The notes below the pieces were generated by a model. The model saw only the letters and a program-made list of their open reading frames with translations. It was not told the origin of the DNA and ran no database searches. A stretch of DNA of 32,222 bases, from contig DAOUFU010000189.1 in assembly GCA_034429275.1 (NCBI GenBank), positions 1 through 32,222 on the forward strand, read 5' to 3'. Shown piece after piece: positions 1-8,586 of the stretch. The translations under genes were made by a program, and so were the position numbers. This stretch comes from DAOUFU01 sp034429275. Lineage in GTDB: Bacteria; Chloroflexota; Anaerolineae; Aggregatilineales; Aggregatilineaceae. The stretch's first letter is position 1. Every line of letters begins with the position of its first letter.

Positions 1-7
1 ACGATTT

Positions 8-2614
8 GTGCCACAGGGCAGGGCCGGTCAGCGAATCGTCGCATGGCTGGCCCTGTGTTTGATTGTTGGATTTGCGGTCACAGTCTACCTGTCGATGAGC
101 CTGGCGGTTAGTGCTGATCCGCTGCTTTTTCCGCTCGACGATTCCTACATCCATTTCAACTATGCACGCCAGTTGGCGCACGGTCACCCGATGGTGTATT
201 CACCTGGCGATCCCCCCACCTCTGGCGGCACCAGCCTGGTTTATCCTGCGTTACTGGCATTGGGGTACCTGGTGGGCTTCGAGGGTTGGGCGCTGTCGTA
301 CTGGGCACTGGGCCTGGGCGCGATGAGCTTCCTGGGATCGGCGTGGCTGGTGTACGAAATCGCGCGTAACACCCCGTTAGTGCCGACAGATAGCGAAAGT
401 CATACCATCGCTCTGCTGCTGGCGCTGGCCTACGCGGTGTCCGGTCCGCTGGTCTGGGCGGCCCTAAGCGGGATGGAAACTGCTCTGTTTTTGTTTTCCG
501 TGCTGCTGACCTTGTATGCGCTGCAAAATGACAATTTTCGGATGATGATTGGCGCGGCACTTATGGCGGTGGGTCTGCGCCCGGAGGGAAGCCTGATTAC
601 CACCGTAGCGCTGCTGGCATGGCTTGCCATGCATCCGCTGCCGGTAGGCAGACCTGCGCGGTTCCGGTTGGCGATGGGGCTGGCGCTGCCAGCCGTGGCC
701 ATGGCGGTTCAGCCGGTGATTAACTGGGCGGTGACGGGCAGTGCATCGTCATCGGGAATGCAGGCGAAATCGCACCTGGCGAACGGGAGCATCCCACTTT
801 CGAAGCGAGTCGAAACTATTCTGGAGCAGTGGGTCCGGCTGTGGCGCGAGATGCTTTCTGGCAGGAACCCGGAACAGGGAGAGTATCTGTCGGTCCTGGT
901 TGTCGTAATGGCGCTGCTGGCTTTCGGCTGGATGCTGGCTGGTGCCTGGAAGCTGCGGCGGGTGCGTTCCTGGCGGGAGGTTGCCAGGCAGATGAGTGTT
1001 CCGGCAGTCATGTTGGCCTGGATGATCGGCTTGTCGGCGGCGGTGGCTGTGCTGGATACGGCTTTCTGGCAGTTCAAGCGCTATCAACTGCCGATCATGG
1101 CGCTGTTTTTCCCGGCGGCTGCCTGGGGGACGGCGCTCTTTGGTGGGCGCATGGTCTCGCGGACGGGTACGCGCTGGGTGCGGTGGGTTGTTCCAGCGAT
1201 CATCTGGGTCTCATCGGCCTGGACGCTGATCGCTTTCGCAGGCTACTACCAGGGAAATGTGCGTGTTGTGCGCGATCAACAGGTGAAGATGGCGCAGTGG
1301 GTCCGCGAGCATGTGCCGCAGGAAACGCGGCTGGGTGTGCACGATGTCGGATTACTGCGCTATTTTGCAGAACGCCCGTTGTATGACGTAGTGGGCCTGA
1401 CAACACCGGGACCGGCGGCTTCGTGGCGGCAAGGACCTGGCACGATCTACGAGCATATGGCGAGCAGTCAGTATCGTCCAGAGCTGTTCGCCATATATCC
1501 TGCCGTTCAGGGATTGGGCTATCTGGTGGATGCAGGGGTATTTGGCAGGGTTTTGGCCGAATTCCAGGTCGATTTACCCCGAAATACGGTGGCTTCGGCA
1601 GCGGATTATCAGGCTGTATACGAGGCAGACTGGTCGGACACACGCCAGGATGAACAAATCGCGCAGGTCTCTACTCTCGATTATCTTGCCCAGATGGGGA
1701 AACTGGCCCTGGTTGACCAGGTCGATGTGGCAAACCTGAACAGCGAAGCCGCGCATCATTACCGCTGGTGGCAGGATGAACTGCCCTCAGGGTTTGTTAC
1801 CGAAGTGTATCGTCACACCTATTATGCCTGTGGACTCTCTGACGCAGCCGGGTGCCGTGCGACTGATGGCGGGCGCGTGCTTACCGGGGGCGAGGAGTTC
1901 ACGATACGCACAATTCCGGGGCAAGATGTGCTGCTGGTGACCCGCGTCCATGGGCGTGTGAGCGCTCCGCTGTTGGTCTCGTGGGCGGGTGGGCGACAGT
2001 CAGCCAGAAGCACCCAGCCGCAAATGCCGGGGCATTGGACTGAGATCGTCACTCTGCTGCCCGGCGAGTCGATCACATCGGAGATGACTCGTATCCGCAT
2101 CGAACGCGATAAAGGAACTGCCGGGGTGTACCTGCCCTATTATCACTGGGCTTATCAAGGGCAGTTTGTTCCCCAGGAAGCCGCCGATTCGCCAATCTTC
2201 GCAGCGTTCGGAGAGTCCGGGTCGATTCGGCTGAACCGCGTTACAATTACAGAAGAATCGGGTCACATCCGAGTGGATGCAGCCTGGAGCAAGGTCGGCG
2301 ATCTGCCGGCTGCGGACGGCGTGTTGTTTCTGCACCTGTATCCAGAAGATGCCCTGGCCAGCCCGCCCGTTGCCCAGATGGTTCAGCGCCCGCATCATGG
2401 GGTGCTGCCGCCCGAAAACTGGCTGCCCGGCCTGGTCGAAGATTCGTATACACTCGCTCTGCCGGAGGATTTGCCCGCAGGGCGGTACCGGCTGGCGTTG
2501 GGGTTCTACGACGCGATCAGCGGCAGCCGCTACCAGGTACAATCGGATGAATTTGCCGTGGATGACCGGCGGTTGTTTGTCGGCGAAATTGTTATTGAGG
2601 AGTCAAGGCAGTGA
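8..2614 (+). CDS. GT-C family integral membrane glycosyltransferase (possibly 5'-partial)
   Basis: A polytopic membrane protein of 868 aa. The first hydrophobic segment spans about residues 11-33. A loop with an Asp-Asp pair (D44, D45) in the pattern DDSYIHFNYARQL follows, which is the hallmark of the first external loop of GT-C glycosyltransferases that use polyprenyl-phosphate sugars. More membrane segments run to about residue 415, ending near RYQLPIMAL and a WV-rich helix. The remaining 450 residues are soluble and probably extracytoplasmic. By family the enzyme would transfer a sugar to a cell-surface acceptor outside the membrane; donor and acceptor cannot be read. The GTG at 8 is the first start in the window, but the frame stays open to base 2, so the true start may lie upstream. 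The stop overlaps the next gene by 4 nt (GTGA), which implies translational coupling to an unrelated hydroxylase. Membership of GT-C is fairly sure; the exact subfamily is not. Confidence 0.75.
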   Translation: MPQGRAGQRIVAWLALCLIVGFAVTVYLSMSLAVSADPLLFPLDDSYIHFNYARQLAHGHPMVYSPGDPPTSGGTSLVYPALLALGYLVGFEGWALSYWALGLGAMSFLGSAWLVYEIARNTPLVPTDSESHTIALLLALAYAVSGPLVWAALSGMETALFLFSVLLTLYALQNDNFRMMIGAALMAVGLRPEGSLITTVALLAWLAMHPLPVGRPARFRLAMGLALPAVAMAVQPVINWAVTGSASSSGMQAKSHLANGSIPLSKRVETILEQWVRLWREMLSGRNPEQGEYLSVLVVVMALLAFGWMLAGAWKLRRVRSWREVARQMSVPAVMLAWMIGLSAAVAVLDTAFWQFKRYQLPIMALFFPAAAWGTALFGGRMVSRTGTRWVRWVVPAIIWVSSAWTLIAFAGYYQGNVRVVRDQQVKMAQWVREHVPQETRLGVHDVGLLRYFAERPLYDVVGLTTPGPAASWRQGPGTIYEHMASSQYRPELFAIYPAVQGLGYLVDAGVFGRVLAEFQVDLPRNTVASAADYQAVYEADWSDTRQDEQIAQVSTLDYLAQMGKLALVDQVDVANLNSEAAHHYRWWQDELPSGFVTEVYRHTYYACGLSDAAGCRATDGGRVLTGGEEFTIRTIPGQDVLLVTRVHGRVSAPLLVSWAGGRQSARSTQPQMPGHWTEIVTLLPGESITSEMTRIRIERDKGTAGVYLPYYHWAYQGQFVPQEAADSPIFAAFGESGSIRLNRVTITEESGHIRVDAAWSKVGDLPAADGVLFLHLYPEDALASPPVAQMVQRPHHGVLPPENWLPGLVEDSYTLALPEDLPAGRYRLALGFYDAISGSRYQVQSDEFAVDDRRLFVGEIVIEESRQ

Positions 2615-5600
2615 AAATTGCGTTTATGCTCAATGGTGAAGCGGTCGAGCTTGATGCAGCGCCCAACGAATCTTTGCTGAGACTGCTGCGCCGTCATGGT
2701 GTCTTTGGCGTTAAATATGGCGATTCATCCGGCGAGAGTGGTGCGGATGTTGTGTTGGTCGATGGACAGCCGGTGATCGCGGGCATTATGCTGGCGGCCC
2801 AGGTTGAGGGCCGAAAGGTCGTTACGATTGAGGGGATCGGGGGCGCTCAGGAACGCGGCTGGCGTGGTTCTGGACCGCTGCATCCGCTGCAGGTGGCATT
2901 CATCGAAACAGGCGCGATCCAGTGTGGGTATTGCACTCCCGCTATGGTGTTAGCGGCCAAGGCATTGTTAGATCGCACGTTGAACCCCACAGAGCGAGAA
3001 GTGCGCGAAGCGCTGGCGGGTGTCCTGTGCCGTTGTACCGGCCATGTCAAGCCGGTTGAGGCGGTGTTGCGTGCGGCGGCCAGAATGCGAGGCGAGGAGG
3101 TTCCGCCGATTGAAGGGGCGCCGGGCATTCCTGCACCTACTGGGTTGTTCACTGTACCAGGTCGGCAGCGAGATGATATGCCGCCCGAACCGATGGGTGT
3201 GGGGGATGAGGGTTCTGGGACCAGTACGCGGGTGCTGCCCGTGATGATCGTTGCCCCGGAGGTGGATACACTCCAGCAGGTAGGCAAACCCGCCCACAAA
3301 GTGGATGCTCGCAAGCTGGTTCAGGGCAATCCGGCGTTCACCGATGACATCGAGCTGCGGGGAATGTTGGTGGGCAAACTGCTGCTCAGTCCTCACGCGC
3401 ACGCACGAATCACCCGGATCGATGCCAGCCGGGCGCGGGCACTGCCAGGTGTTCATGCCGTCCTCACCCACGAAGACCTGCCGCGTGTTGCATATACGAC
3501 TGCAGGGCAGAGCCACCCAGAACCGGGGCCGCACGACAACTTCAGCCTGGACAGCCGGGTGCGCTTCGTAGGTGATCGTGTGGCGGCGGTGGCAGCGGAG
3601 ACCGAGGAAATCGCGCTGCGTGCGCTGGACCTGATCGACGTGGAATACGAGGTGCTGCCAGCGATCTTTGACCCGCGCGAAAGTATGAAACCCGGCGCGC
3701 CTATCCTGCACGATGAACCAGAAAGCTGGCATATCGAGGACAAATCCCGGAATCTTGCCGCGGTCATCGAATGGGAAGTAGGGCGGGTTGCTGATGGTTT
3801 CGCACAGGCGGACCGCATCTTCGAGGATACCTATTACAGCCCAAAGGTACAGCAGACGCCGATTGAGCCACACGTGGTGGTCACCTGGTGGGACGAGGAT
3901 GATCGTCTGGTGATCCGCACCAGCACCCAGGTTCCGTTCCATGCGCGGCGCATTTTGGCCCCTGTGTTAGGGCTGCCGGAGAAGCGTATCCGTGTGATCA
4001 AACCACGAATCGGCGGCGGTTTTGGCGTCAAGCAGGAAGTGTTGATCGAGGACATCTGTGCGCATTTGACCATCGTCACGGGACGCCCGGTACGCCTGGA
4101 ATATACGCGCCAGGAGGAATTCTATGCCAGCCGTTCGCGGCACCCGATGGTAATCACATTAAAAACGGGCGTGACCTACGATGGTCGGATTGTGGCGAAC
4201 GAGATGTATCTGTTAAGCGATACAGGTGCGTATGGCTCGCACGCGATGACGGTTGCGGGCAATACCGGCCACAAAGCGATGGCGCTGTATAATGCGCCAA
4301 ACATCAAATTCCACACCGACGTGGTGTATACCAATACGCCGCCCAGTGGGGCTTATCGAGGGTATGGTGTGCCACAGGGCTTTTGGGCGGTTGAGCAGCA
4401 TATCGAGCATATCTGCCGAGAAATGGGCTTCGATTCACTCGATTTCCGACTGAAGAACGCGATCAAAGCCGGCGATGAGCACCCGGTGAGCAAAGCGTGG
4501 AGCGAGGGGCGCGAAGGGGCACCGGAGTATATCCAGTCGTGTGGATTGGCCGAATGTGTGGAACAGGGTGCTGCCGCGATTGACTGGGCCAGCAAGTATA
4601 ATAACCCGCAGTGGCATCTTGTACCGGGACAACCCCACCTGCGGCGCGGAATCGGCGTGGCAACGGTCATGCAGGGCACGGCTATTCCGCGACTGGATAT
4701 GGGGGCGGCCAGCATCAAGATCAATGATGATGGATCGTTCAACTTGCTGGTCGGCGCGACCGACCTGGGAACCGGGTCGGATACTGTGCTGACGCAAATG
4801 GCAGCCGAGGTACTAGGCTGCCCGCCGGAGGATTTTATCACCTATTCGTCGGATACAGATTTTACACCGTTTGACAAAGGGGCCTACGCTTCGAGTACGA
4901 CGTATATTTCGGGACGGGCGACAGTAGTGGCGGCGGAGAAGGTCGCGGCGCAGATGCGCCAGGTTGCTGCTCGCCTGTTGAATGCCCAGGGCAACGGTGC
5001 CCCCGTCGCTCCCGATGACCTTGTTCTGCGCGACCGGGCGGCTCATGCGCCAGATGGCCGTAGTGTGACGCACCGCGAGATCGCACTCAGCAGTTTGCAT
5101 CACGAGGATCAGCAGCAGATCATGGCCGTGGGCAGCTATGTCAGCCCGGATTCGCCGCCCCCATTCGCCGCACAATTTGTGACCATTACGTTGGATATTG
5201 AGAGCGGCCAGTTTACGGTCGATGAGATGGTCATGGCGGTGGATGGTGGTGTGATCATCAACCCGCTGACTGCCAGCGGTCAGATCGAGGGCGGCATGGT
5301 CCAGGCTTTGGGTTATGGTCACTGCGAGGAAATGGTTTTCGACGCTCAGGGGCAAATGCTGAATGCCCGGTTCGGGCCGTACAAAATCTACCGGGCTGAT
5401 GAGATGCCAGAGATGAAAGTGATCTTCGTCGAGACCTATGAACCTACCGGCCCGTTTGGTGCGAAGGCTGTTGCGGAAATTCCGCTGGACGGTGTTGGGC
5501 CTGCGCTGGCCAATGCGCTCTATGATGCAGCGGGGATCCGGGTGAAGGATGGGCCGCTGCTGCCCGAAAAAGTATGGCGTGCTCTGCGTGCTCGCGAGCG

Positions 5601-5625
5601 TGAAGTAGGGCTGGAACAGGCGTGA
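2611..5625 (+). CDS. Molybdenum hydroxylase (xanthine dehydrogenase-type), fused [2Fe-2S] and molybdopterin-binding domains
   Basis: A 1004-aa fusion. Residues 1-160 form a CoxS/XdhC-type iron-sulfur region, about 165-235 a linker, and about 236-1004 the aldehyde oxidase/xanthine dehydrogenase a/b hammerhead and molybdopterin domains. The second [2Fe-2S] site is intact (C105, C108, C140, C142 in QCGYC and LCRC). The plant-ferredoxin-type site has lost all four ligands: the positions expected to be Cys are D38, S43, D46 and G58. Molybdopterin motifs include IGGGFGVKQE, GAYRGYGVPQ and a C-terminal GPFGAKAVAEIP, whose Glu matches the catalytic glutamate. There is no FAD domain. The protein should hydroxylate a purine, an aldehyde or another heterocycle; the substrate is unknown. 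GTG start at 2611 with GAGGAG at 2597-2602. It overlaps the upstream stop by 4 nt and the downstream xdhC start by 4 nt. It resembles selenium-dependent hydroxylase families, but that placement is from memory. Confidence 0.88.
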   Translation: MKIAFMLNGEAVELDAAPNESLLRLLRRHGVFGVKYGDSSGESGADVVLVDGQPVIAGIMLAAQVEGRKVVTIEGIGGAQERGWRGSGPLHPLQVAFIETGAIQCGYCTPAMVLAAKALLDRTLNPTEREVREALAGVLCRCTGHVKPVEAVLRAAARMRGEEVPPIEGAPGIPAPTGLFTVPGRQRDDMPPEPMGVGDEGSGTSTRVLPVMIVAPEVDTLQQVGKPAHKVDARKLVQGNPAFTDDIELRGMLVGKLLLSPHAHARITRIDASRARALPGVHAVLTHEDLPRVAYTTAGQSHPEPGPHDNFSLDSRVRFVGDRVAAVAAETEEIALRALDLIDVEYEVLPAIFDPRESMKPGAPILHDEPESWHIEDKSRNLAAVIEWEVGRVADGFAQADRIFEDTYYSPKVQQTPIEPHVVVTWWDEDDRLVIRTSTQVPFHARRILAPVLGLPEKRIRVIKPRIGGGFGVKQEVLIEDICAHLTIVTGRPVRLEYTRQEEFYASRSRHPMVITLKTGVTYDGRIVANEMYLLSDTGAYGSHAMTVAGNTGHKAMALYNAPNIKFHTDVVYTNTPPSGAYRGYGVPQGFWAVEQHIEHICREMGFDSLDFRLKNAIKAGDEHPVSKAWSEGREGAPEYIQSCGLAECVEQGAAAIDWASKYNNPQWHLVPGQPHLRRGIGVATVMQGTAIPRLDMGAASIKINDDGSFNLLVGATDLGTGSDTVLTQMAAEVLGCPPEDFITYSSDTDFTPFDKGAYASSTTYISGRATVVAAEKVAAQMRQVAARLLNAQGNGAPVAPDDLVLRDRAAHAPDGRSVTHREIALSSLHHEDQQQIMAVGSYVSPDSPPPFAAQFVTITLDIESGQFTVDEMVMAVDGGVIINPLTASGQIEGGMVQALGYGHCEEMVFDAQGQMLNARFGPYKIYRADEMPEMKVIFVETYEPTGPFGAKAVAEIPLDGVGPALANALYDAAGIRVKDGPLLPEKVWRALRAREREVGLEQA

Positions 5626-6464
5626 ACGAGAGCCGTGCGGTTTTTGAAGCGGCCCTGACTGCTCAGCGTGATGGACGTCCGGCGGTATTGGTGACAATCA
5701 TCCGCACACAAGGGTCGGTCCCCCGGCAGGCAGGTTGCAAAATGCTGGTATGGGCGGACGGTGGCATTGTGGGTACGGTGGGCGGTGGAGAAGTGGAGGC
5801 GCTCGCGATTCGTGAAGCGCTGGCCGCGCTGCATGAATCGCAGCCGCGCACGATAAGCCATAATCTGCTGAACGGTTGCGCGGGTGCAGTGGAGCAGTCT
5901 GGCGGAACGGTGGAATTGTTCATTGAGCCACTGCCGCTGCCACCCACCTTGATTGTTTATGGTTGTGGGCATGTAGGTCGCGCGCTGGCTGAGCTGGCGA
6001 AATGGATGGAATTCCGCGTCATTGTGGCAGATGCCCGTCCTGGCTACGCAGTTCCAGAACGAGTGCCCGGCATGGATGGTTATGTGGAAGCTTCGCCGCG
6101 CGATTTGGTTCAGCAGGTGAGACTGGGGCCGCAAACAGCAGTGGCTTGTCTGACACGCGGCTTGATCATCGACCAGGACTTGATCCCGGCACTGCTGGAG
6201 TCAGACGCCGGCTATATTGGGGTCATTGGAAGCGCCAAACGTTGGATGTCAACTGCTGAAGCCCTGGTGGGGCAAGGTATCGGACGCGAGACCTTGCAGC
6301 GCGTGTATTCGCCGATCGGATTGAACCTCAAGGCAGAGACTCCCAAAGAGATCGCGCTGAGTATCATGGCTGAGATCGTCATGGTGCTGCGTGGTGGAAA
6401 TGGGCGATCTATGGGGCAGGCAGATCGTTCGAGGTCAGGCGAATCCGGAATAGCGGAACAGTAG
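5622..6464 (+). CDS. xdhC: XdhC/CoxI family molybdenum hydroxylase maturation factor
   Basis: 280 aa with the usual two-domain layout. The N-terminal XdhC_CoxI domain (residues about 10-100) has GSVPRQAGCKMLV and GTVGGGEVEALAI. The C-terminal Rossmann domain (about 105-265) has the dinucleotide-binding motif YGCGHVGRALAEL, the signature CLTRG, and GVIGSAKR. XdhC proteins bind sulfurated molybdenum cofactor, protect it and insert it into xanthine dehydrogenase-type enzymes; they are not part of the mature enzyme. The GTG start at 5622 overlaps the hydroxylase stop at 5623-5625, so the two are probably coupled, which fits a dedicated chaperone for the upstream protein. The carboxy end is followed by only 19 nt before the metallophosphoesterase gene. 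Family assignment is firm. Which of the two Mo subunits in the operon it serves is inference. Confidence 0.9.
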   Translation: MNESRAVFEAALTAQRDGRPAVLVTIIRTQGSVPRQAGCKMLVWADGGIVGTVGGGEVEALAIREALAALHESQPRTISHNLLNGCAGAVEQSGGTVELFIEPLPLPPTLIVYGCGHVGRALAELAKWMEFRVIVADARPGYAVPERVPGMDGYVEASPRDLVQQVRLGPQTAVACLTRGLIIDQDLIPALLESDAGYIGVIGSAKRWMSTAEALVGQGIGRETLQRVYSPIGLNLKAETPKEIALSIMAEIVMVLRGGNGRSMGQADRSRSGESGIAEQ

Positions 6465-6483
6465 TAGAGAATGGTGGAACGCA

Positions 6484-7089
6484 GTGAAGATTTTGGCGGT
6501 GAGTGACGTTGAACTGCCACAGATGCTGGGCGTCGAATACTTGACGTGCAAGTATGGCGATACAGATATTCTGATCAGCTGCGGCGATATGCCTGCCAGC
6601 TACCTGGAATTCATCTCAACGGCGCTCAATCTGCCACTGTTTTTCGTGCGCGGTAATCATGATACAAATTATGTCCCGCCGAATCCCGGTGGACAAGATC
6701 TCCATATGCGGGTTGTACGTTATCAGGGCATCACATTGGCCGGCCTGGAGGGCTCGATTCGCTATAATGATGGGGCGATCCAGTATACGCAGGGTGAGAT
6801 GCTGCTGATGGTAATGCGATTGATGCCACGCTTGCTGTGGATGCGACAACAGCGAGGCTTCAGCGTGGACCTGATGGTGACGCACTCACCGCCAGAAGGC
6901 ATTCATGATATTCCTGAAGACTACGCGCACCGGGGGTTTAAGGCGTTGTGCTACCTGATGGTGTGGGCGCGGCCCCGGTATCTGCTGCACGGACATGTGG
7001 ATACATGGGACCGACGGAGGCCGCGCGAGACTGACTTTGGCCAAACCAAGGTATTGAACGTCAATCCCTACATGGTGTTGGAGATATAA
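6484..7089 (+). CDS. Calcineurin-like metallophosphoesterase with altered metal site
   Basis: 201 aa, a single compact metallophosphoesterase domain. The family motifs are present in order: D8-V-E10 (normally D-x-H), G34-D35, G57-N58-H59-D60, H134 in VTHSPP, and H169-G170-H171-V-D173 (normally GHxH). Thus the two histidines that usually bind metal 1 are replaced by Glu10 and Asp173, while the metal 2 ligands (D35, N58, H134, H171) are kept. The substrate could be a phosphomonoester, phosphodiester or nucleotide; nothing in the sequence decides this. No signal peptide is seen, so it is probably cytoplasmic. GTG start at 6484. It lies 19 nt after xdhC and 38 nt before the FAD subunit, within the hydroxylase operon, suggesting co-expression. 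Its role there is unknown. Confidence 0.82.
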   Translation: MKILAVSDVELPQMLGVEYLTCKYGDTDILISCGDMPASYLEFISTALNLPLFFVRGNHDTNYVPPNPGGQDLHMRVVRYQGITLAGLEGSIRYNDGAIQYTQGEMLLMVMRLMPRLLWMRQQRGFSVDLMVTHSPPEGIHDIPEDYAHRGFKALCYLMVWARPRYLLHGHVDTWDRRRPRETDFGQTKVLNVNPYMVLEI

Positions 7090-7127
7090 TCGACCTTAAG
7101 CAGGCTAACATACGGCGAAAAGAGACT

Positions 7128-7517
7128 ATGTGGCAGAATTACTTCAGCGTGGCTTCGGTAAGTGAAGCGCTCGATTTGCTGGCTGAATATGGCCAACGAG
7201 CGCGAATTGTGGCCGGTGCAACCGACCTGATCATTGAGCTGGAGCGCGGGCAGCGACCAGGGGTCGATACCCTGATCGATATCACGCGGGTCCCTGGCCT
7301 GGACCAGATCACCCAACATGGGGACACATTCCGGTTAGGGCCACTGGTGACACATAATCATCTGGTTGGCAGCGAAGCAGTTGTCCAGCGTGCATTCCCC
7401 CTGGCACAGGCTGCATGGTCGGTGGGTGCTCCACAGATTCGTAACCGGGGGACAGTGGCCGGTAACCTGATTACGGCCAGCCCTGCCAATGATACTATCA
7501 CGCCGCTGTGGGCATAG
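7128..7517 (+). CDS. FAD-binding subunit of Mo hydroxylase, N-terminal part, ended by an in-frame TAG
   Basis: 129 aa matching the first half of the CoxM/XDH FAD-binding domain. Both FAD pyrophosphate loops are here: VAGATDLI near residues 31-38 and RNRGTVAGNLITASPAND near 105-122. The frame then meets TAG at 7515-7517 after PLWA and continues in the same frame with DAHVTL, exactly where relatives usually read ALDAxV. The two ORFs at 7128-7517 and 7527-8573 therefore look like one 481-codon gene split by one nonsense codon, plausibly from a Leu TTG. ATG start at 7128 with a weak AAAAGAG upstream. If the TAG is real and not suppressed, this fragment is unlikely to be a working FAD subunit. Sequencing error, recent nonsense mutation and readthrough are all possible; sequence alone does not separate them. 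Confidence 0.8.
   Translation: MWQNYFSVASVSEALDLLAEYGQRARIVAGATDLIIELERGQRPGVDTLIDITRVPGLDQITQHGDTFRLGPLVTHNHLVGSEAVVQRAFPLAQAAWSVGAPQIRNRGTVAGNLITASPANDTITPLWA
7515..7517 (+). other. In-frame amber codon splitting the FAD/[2Fe-2S] subunit gene
   Basis: Reading in the frame of the ATG at 7128, the codons are CCG CTG TGG GCA TAG GAT GCT CAC GTG. The frame is open on both sides and the homology is continuous with no gap, so one base substitution is enough to explain it. The bases AGGA at 7516-7519 sit 7 nt before the GTG at 7527, so reinitiation on a second polypeptide is conceivable. Confidence 0.85.
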
Positions 7518-7526
7518 GATGCTCAC

Positions 7527-8573
7527 GTGACGCTGACCTCTAAGCGGGGCGAGCGGACATTGGGTTTTGACGCCTTTTACCAGGGTGTCCGGCGGACGGC
7601 GATACAGCCGGACGAAATGTTGACGGCGATCACTTTCCCCGGTCTTGCCCGGAACGAGCGCGGCATCTTCCTCAAACTTGGGCTGCGCAACGCCCAGGCG
7701 ATCTCGGTTGCCAACGTTGTGGTGATCCTCGGCTTCGAGGGCGATATCATTACGCACGCGCGTGTCACGTTGGGCAGTGTGGCCCCCACAATCATTCGAG
7801 TGCCGGTGGTGGAGCATTATCTGGCCGGACGTGCGCTGGATGATGGTGTTATCCGCGAGGCAGCCCGGCTGGCAGCCTCCGCCCCTGCGCCCATCGATGA
7901 TGTGCGAGGCTCGGCGGATTTCCGCACAGAAATGGTTCGCGTATTGGTGGCGCGGAGTCTGCGTGCACTGCGTGATAAAACCGAACGCAATGGATGGCCC
8001 ACCGATCCCGCGATGTTGTGGGGTGGGCGGCGCGGCATCGTGACCGACGGGTTGACGCACCTGATGGCTCATCAGCCGGGGCAGGCGGATACCATTCAGA
8101 CCACCGTCAATGGGCGGTCGTACACAGTAAGCGGCGCAGCGCACAAGACGCTGTTGGACTTTTTGCGAGATGATATCGGGCTGCCCGGCACGAAGGAAGG
8201 CTGTGCCGAAGGTGAGTGCGGGGCGTGTACTGTGCTGCTGGATGGCGTGGCGGTGATGGCGTGCCTGGTTCCTGCGCCGCGCGCGCATGGAGCCACAATC
8301 GTTACAGTCGAGGGGCTGGCGCGCGGCGATGGCTCTCTGCACCCGGTTCAGCAGGCATTTATCGACGCGGGAGCGGTGCAATGTGGGTATTGCACGCCAG
8401 GGTTTTTGATTTCTGCGGCCAGTCTGCTCGAAGAACACCCCCGGCCCAGTCGAGCGCAAATCGAGCAAAGTATTACGGGGAACCTGTGCCGATGTACCGG
8501 TTACTACAAGATTGTCGAAGCCGTTGAGCGCGCCGCTGAGATGGTGAGCCAGGGCATTGTTGGGCACTCTTAG
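7527..8573 (+). CDS. FAD-binding subunit C-terminal part fused to [2Fe-2S] (CoxS-type) domain
   Basis: 348 aa in the same frame as 7128-7517. Residues 1-150 complete the FAD-binding domain and the CO-dehydrogenase flavoprotein C-terminal domain (FLKLGLRNAQAISVANV, ARVTLGSVAPT). A linker leads to a full iron-sulfur subunit from about residue 190. Here all eight cysteines are present: GTKEGCAEGECGACTVLLDG followed by a fourth Cys in VMAC for the ferredoxin-type cluster, and QCGYC plus LCRC for the second cluster. FAD-FeS fusions pass electrons from the Mo centre through both clusters to FAD. The GTG at 7527 is only the first possible start after the TAG; the natural protein most likely begins at 7128. 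The stop is followed after 13 nt by the small membrane protein gene. The contrast with the cysteine-less domain at 2611-5625 is striking. Confidence 0.85.
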   Translation: MTLTSKRGERTLGFDAFYQGVRRTAIQPDEMLTAITFPGLARNERGIFLKLGLRNAQAISVANVVVILGFEGDIITHARVTLGSVAPTIIRVPVVEHYLAGRALDDGVIREAARLAASAPAPIDDVRGSADFRTEMVRVLVARSLRALRDKTERNGWPTDPAMLWGGRRGIVTDGLTHLMAHQPGQADTIQTTVNGRSYTVSGAAHKTLLDFLRDDIGLPGTKEGCAEGECGACTVLLDGVAVMACLVPAPRAHGATIVTVEGLARGDGSLHPVQQAFIDAGAVQCGYCTPGFLISAASLLEEHPRPSRAQIEQSITGNLCRCTGYYKIVEAVERAAEMVSQGIVGHS

Positions 8574-8586
8574 CAAAGTGAGGTGA

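Noticed and set aside
7515..7517. TAG as pyrrolysine
   Set aside because: Pyrrolysine is known mainly from methylamine methyltransferases and needs a dedicated tRNA and synthetase; a Leu codon mutated by one base is simpler. It is kept only as a check in the finding.
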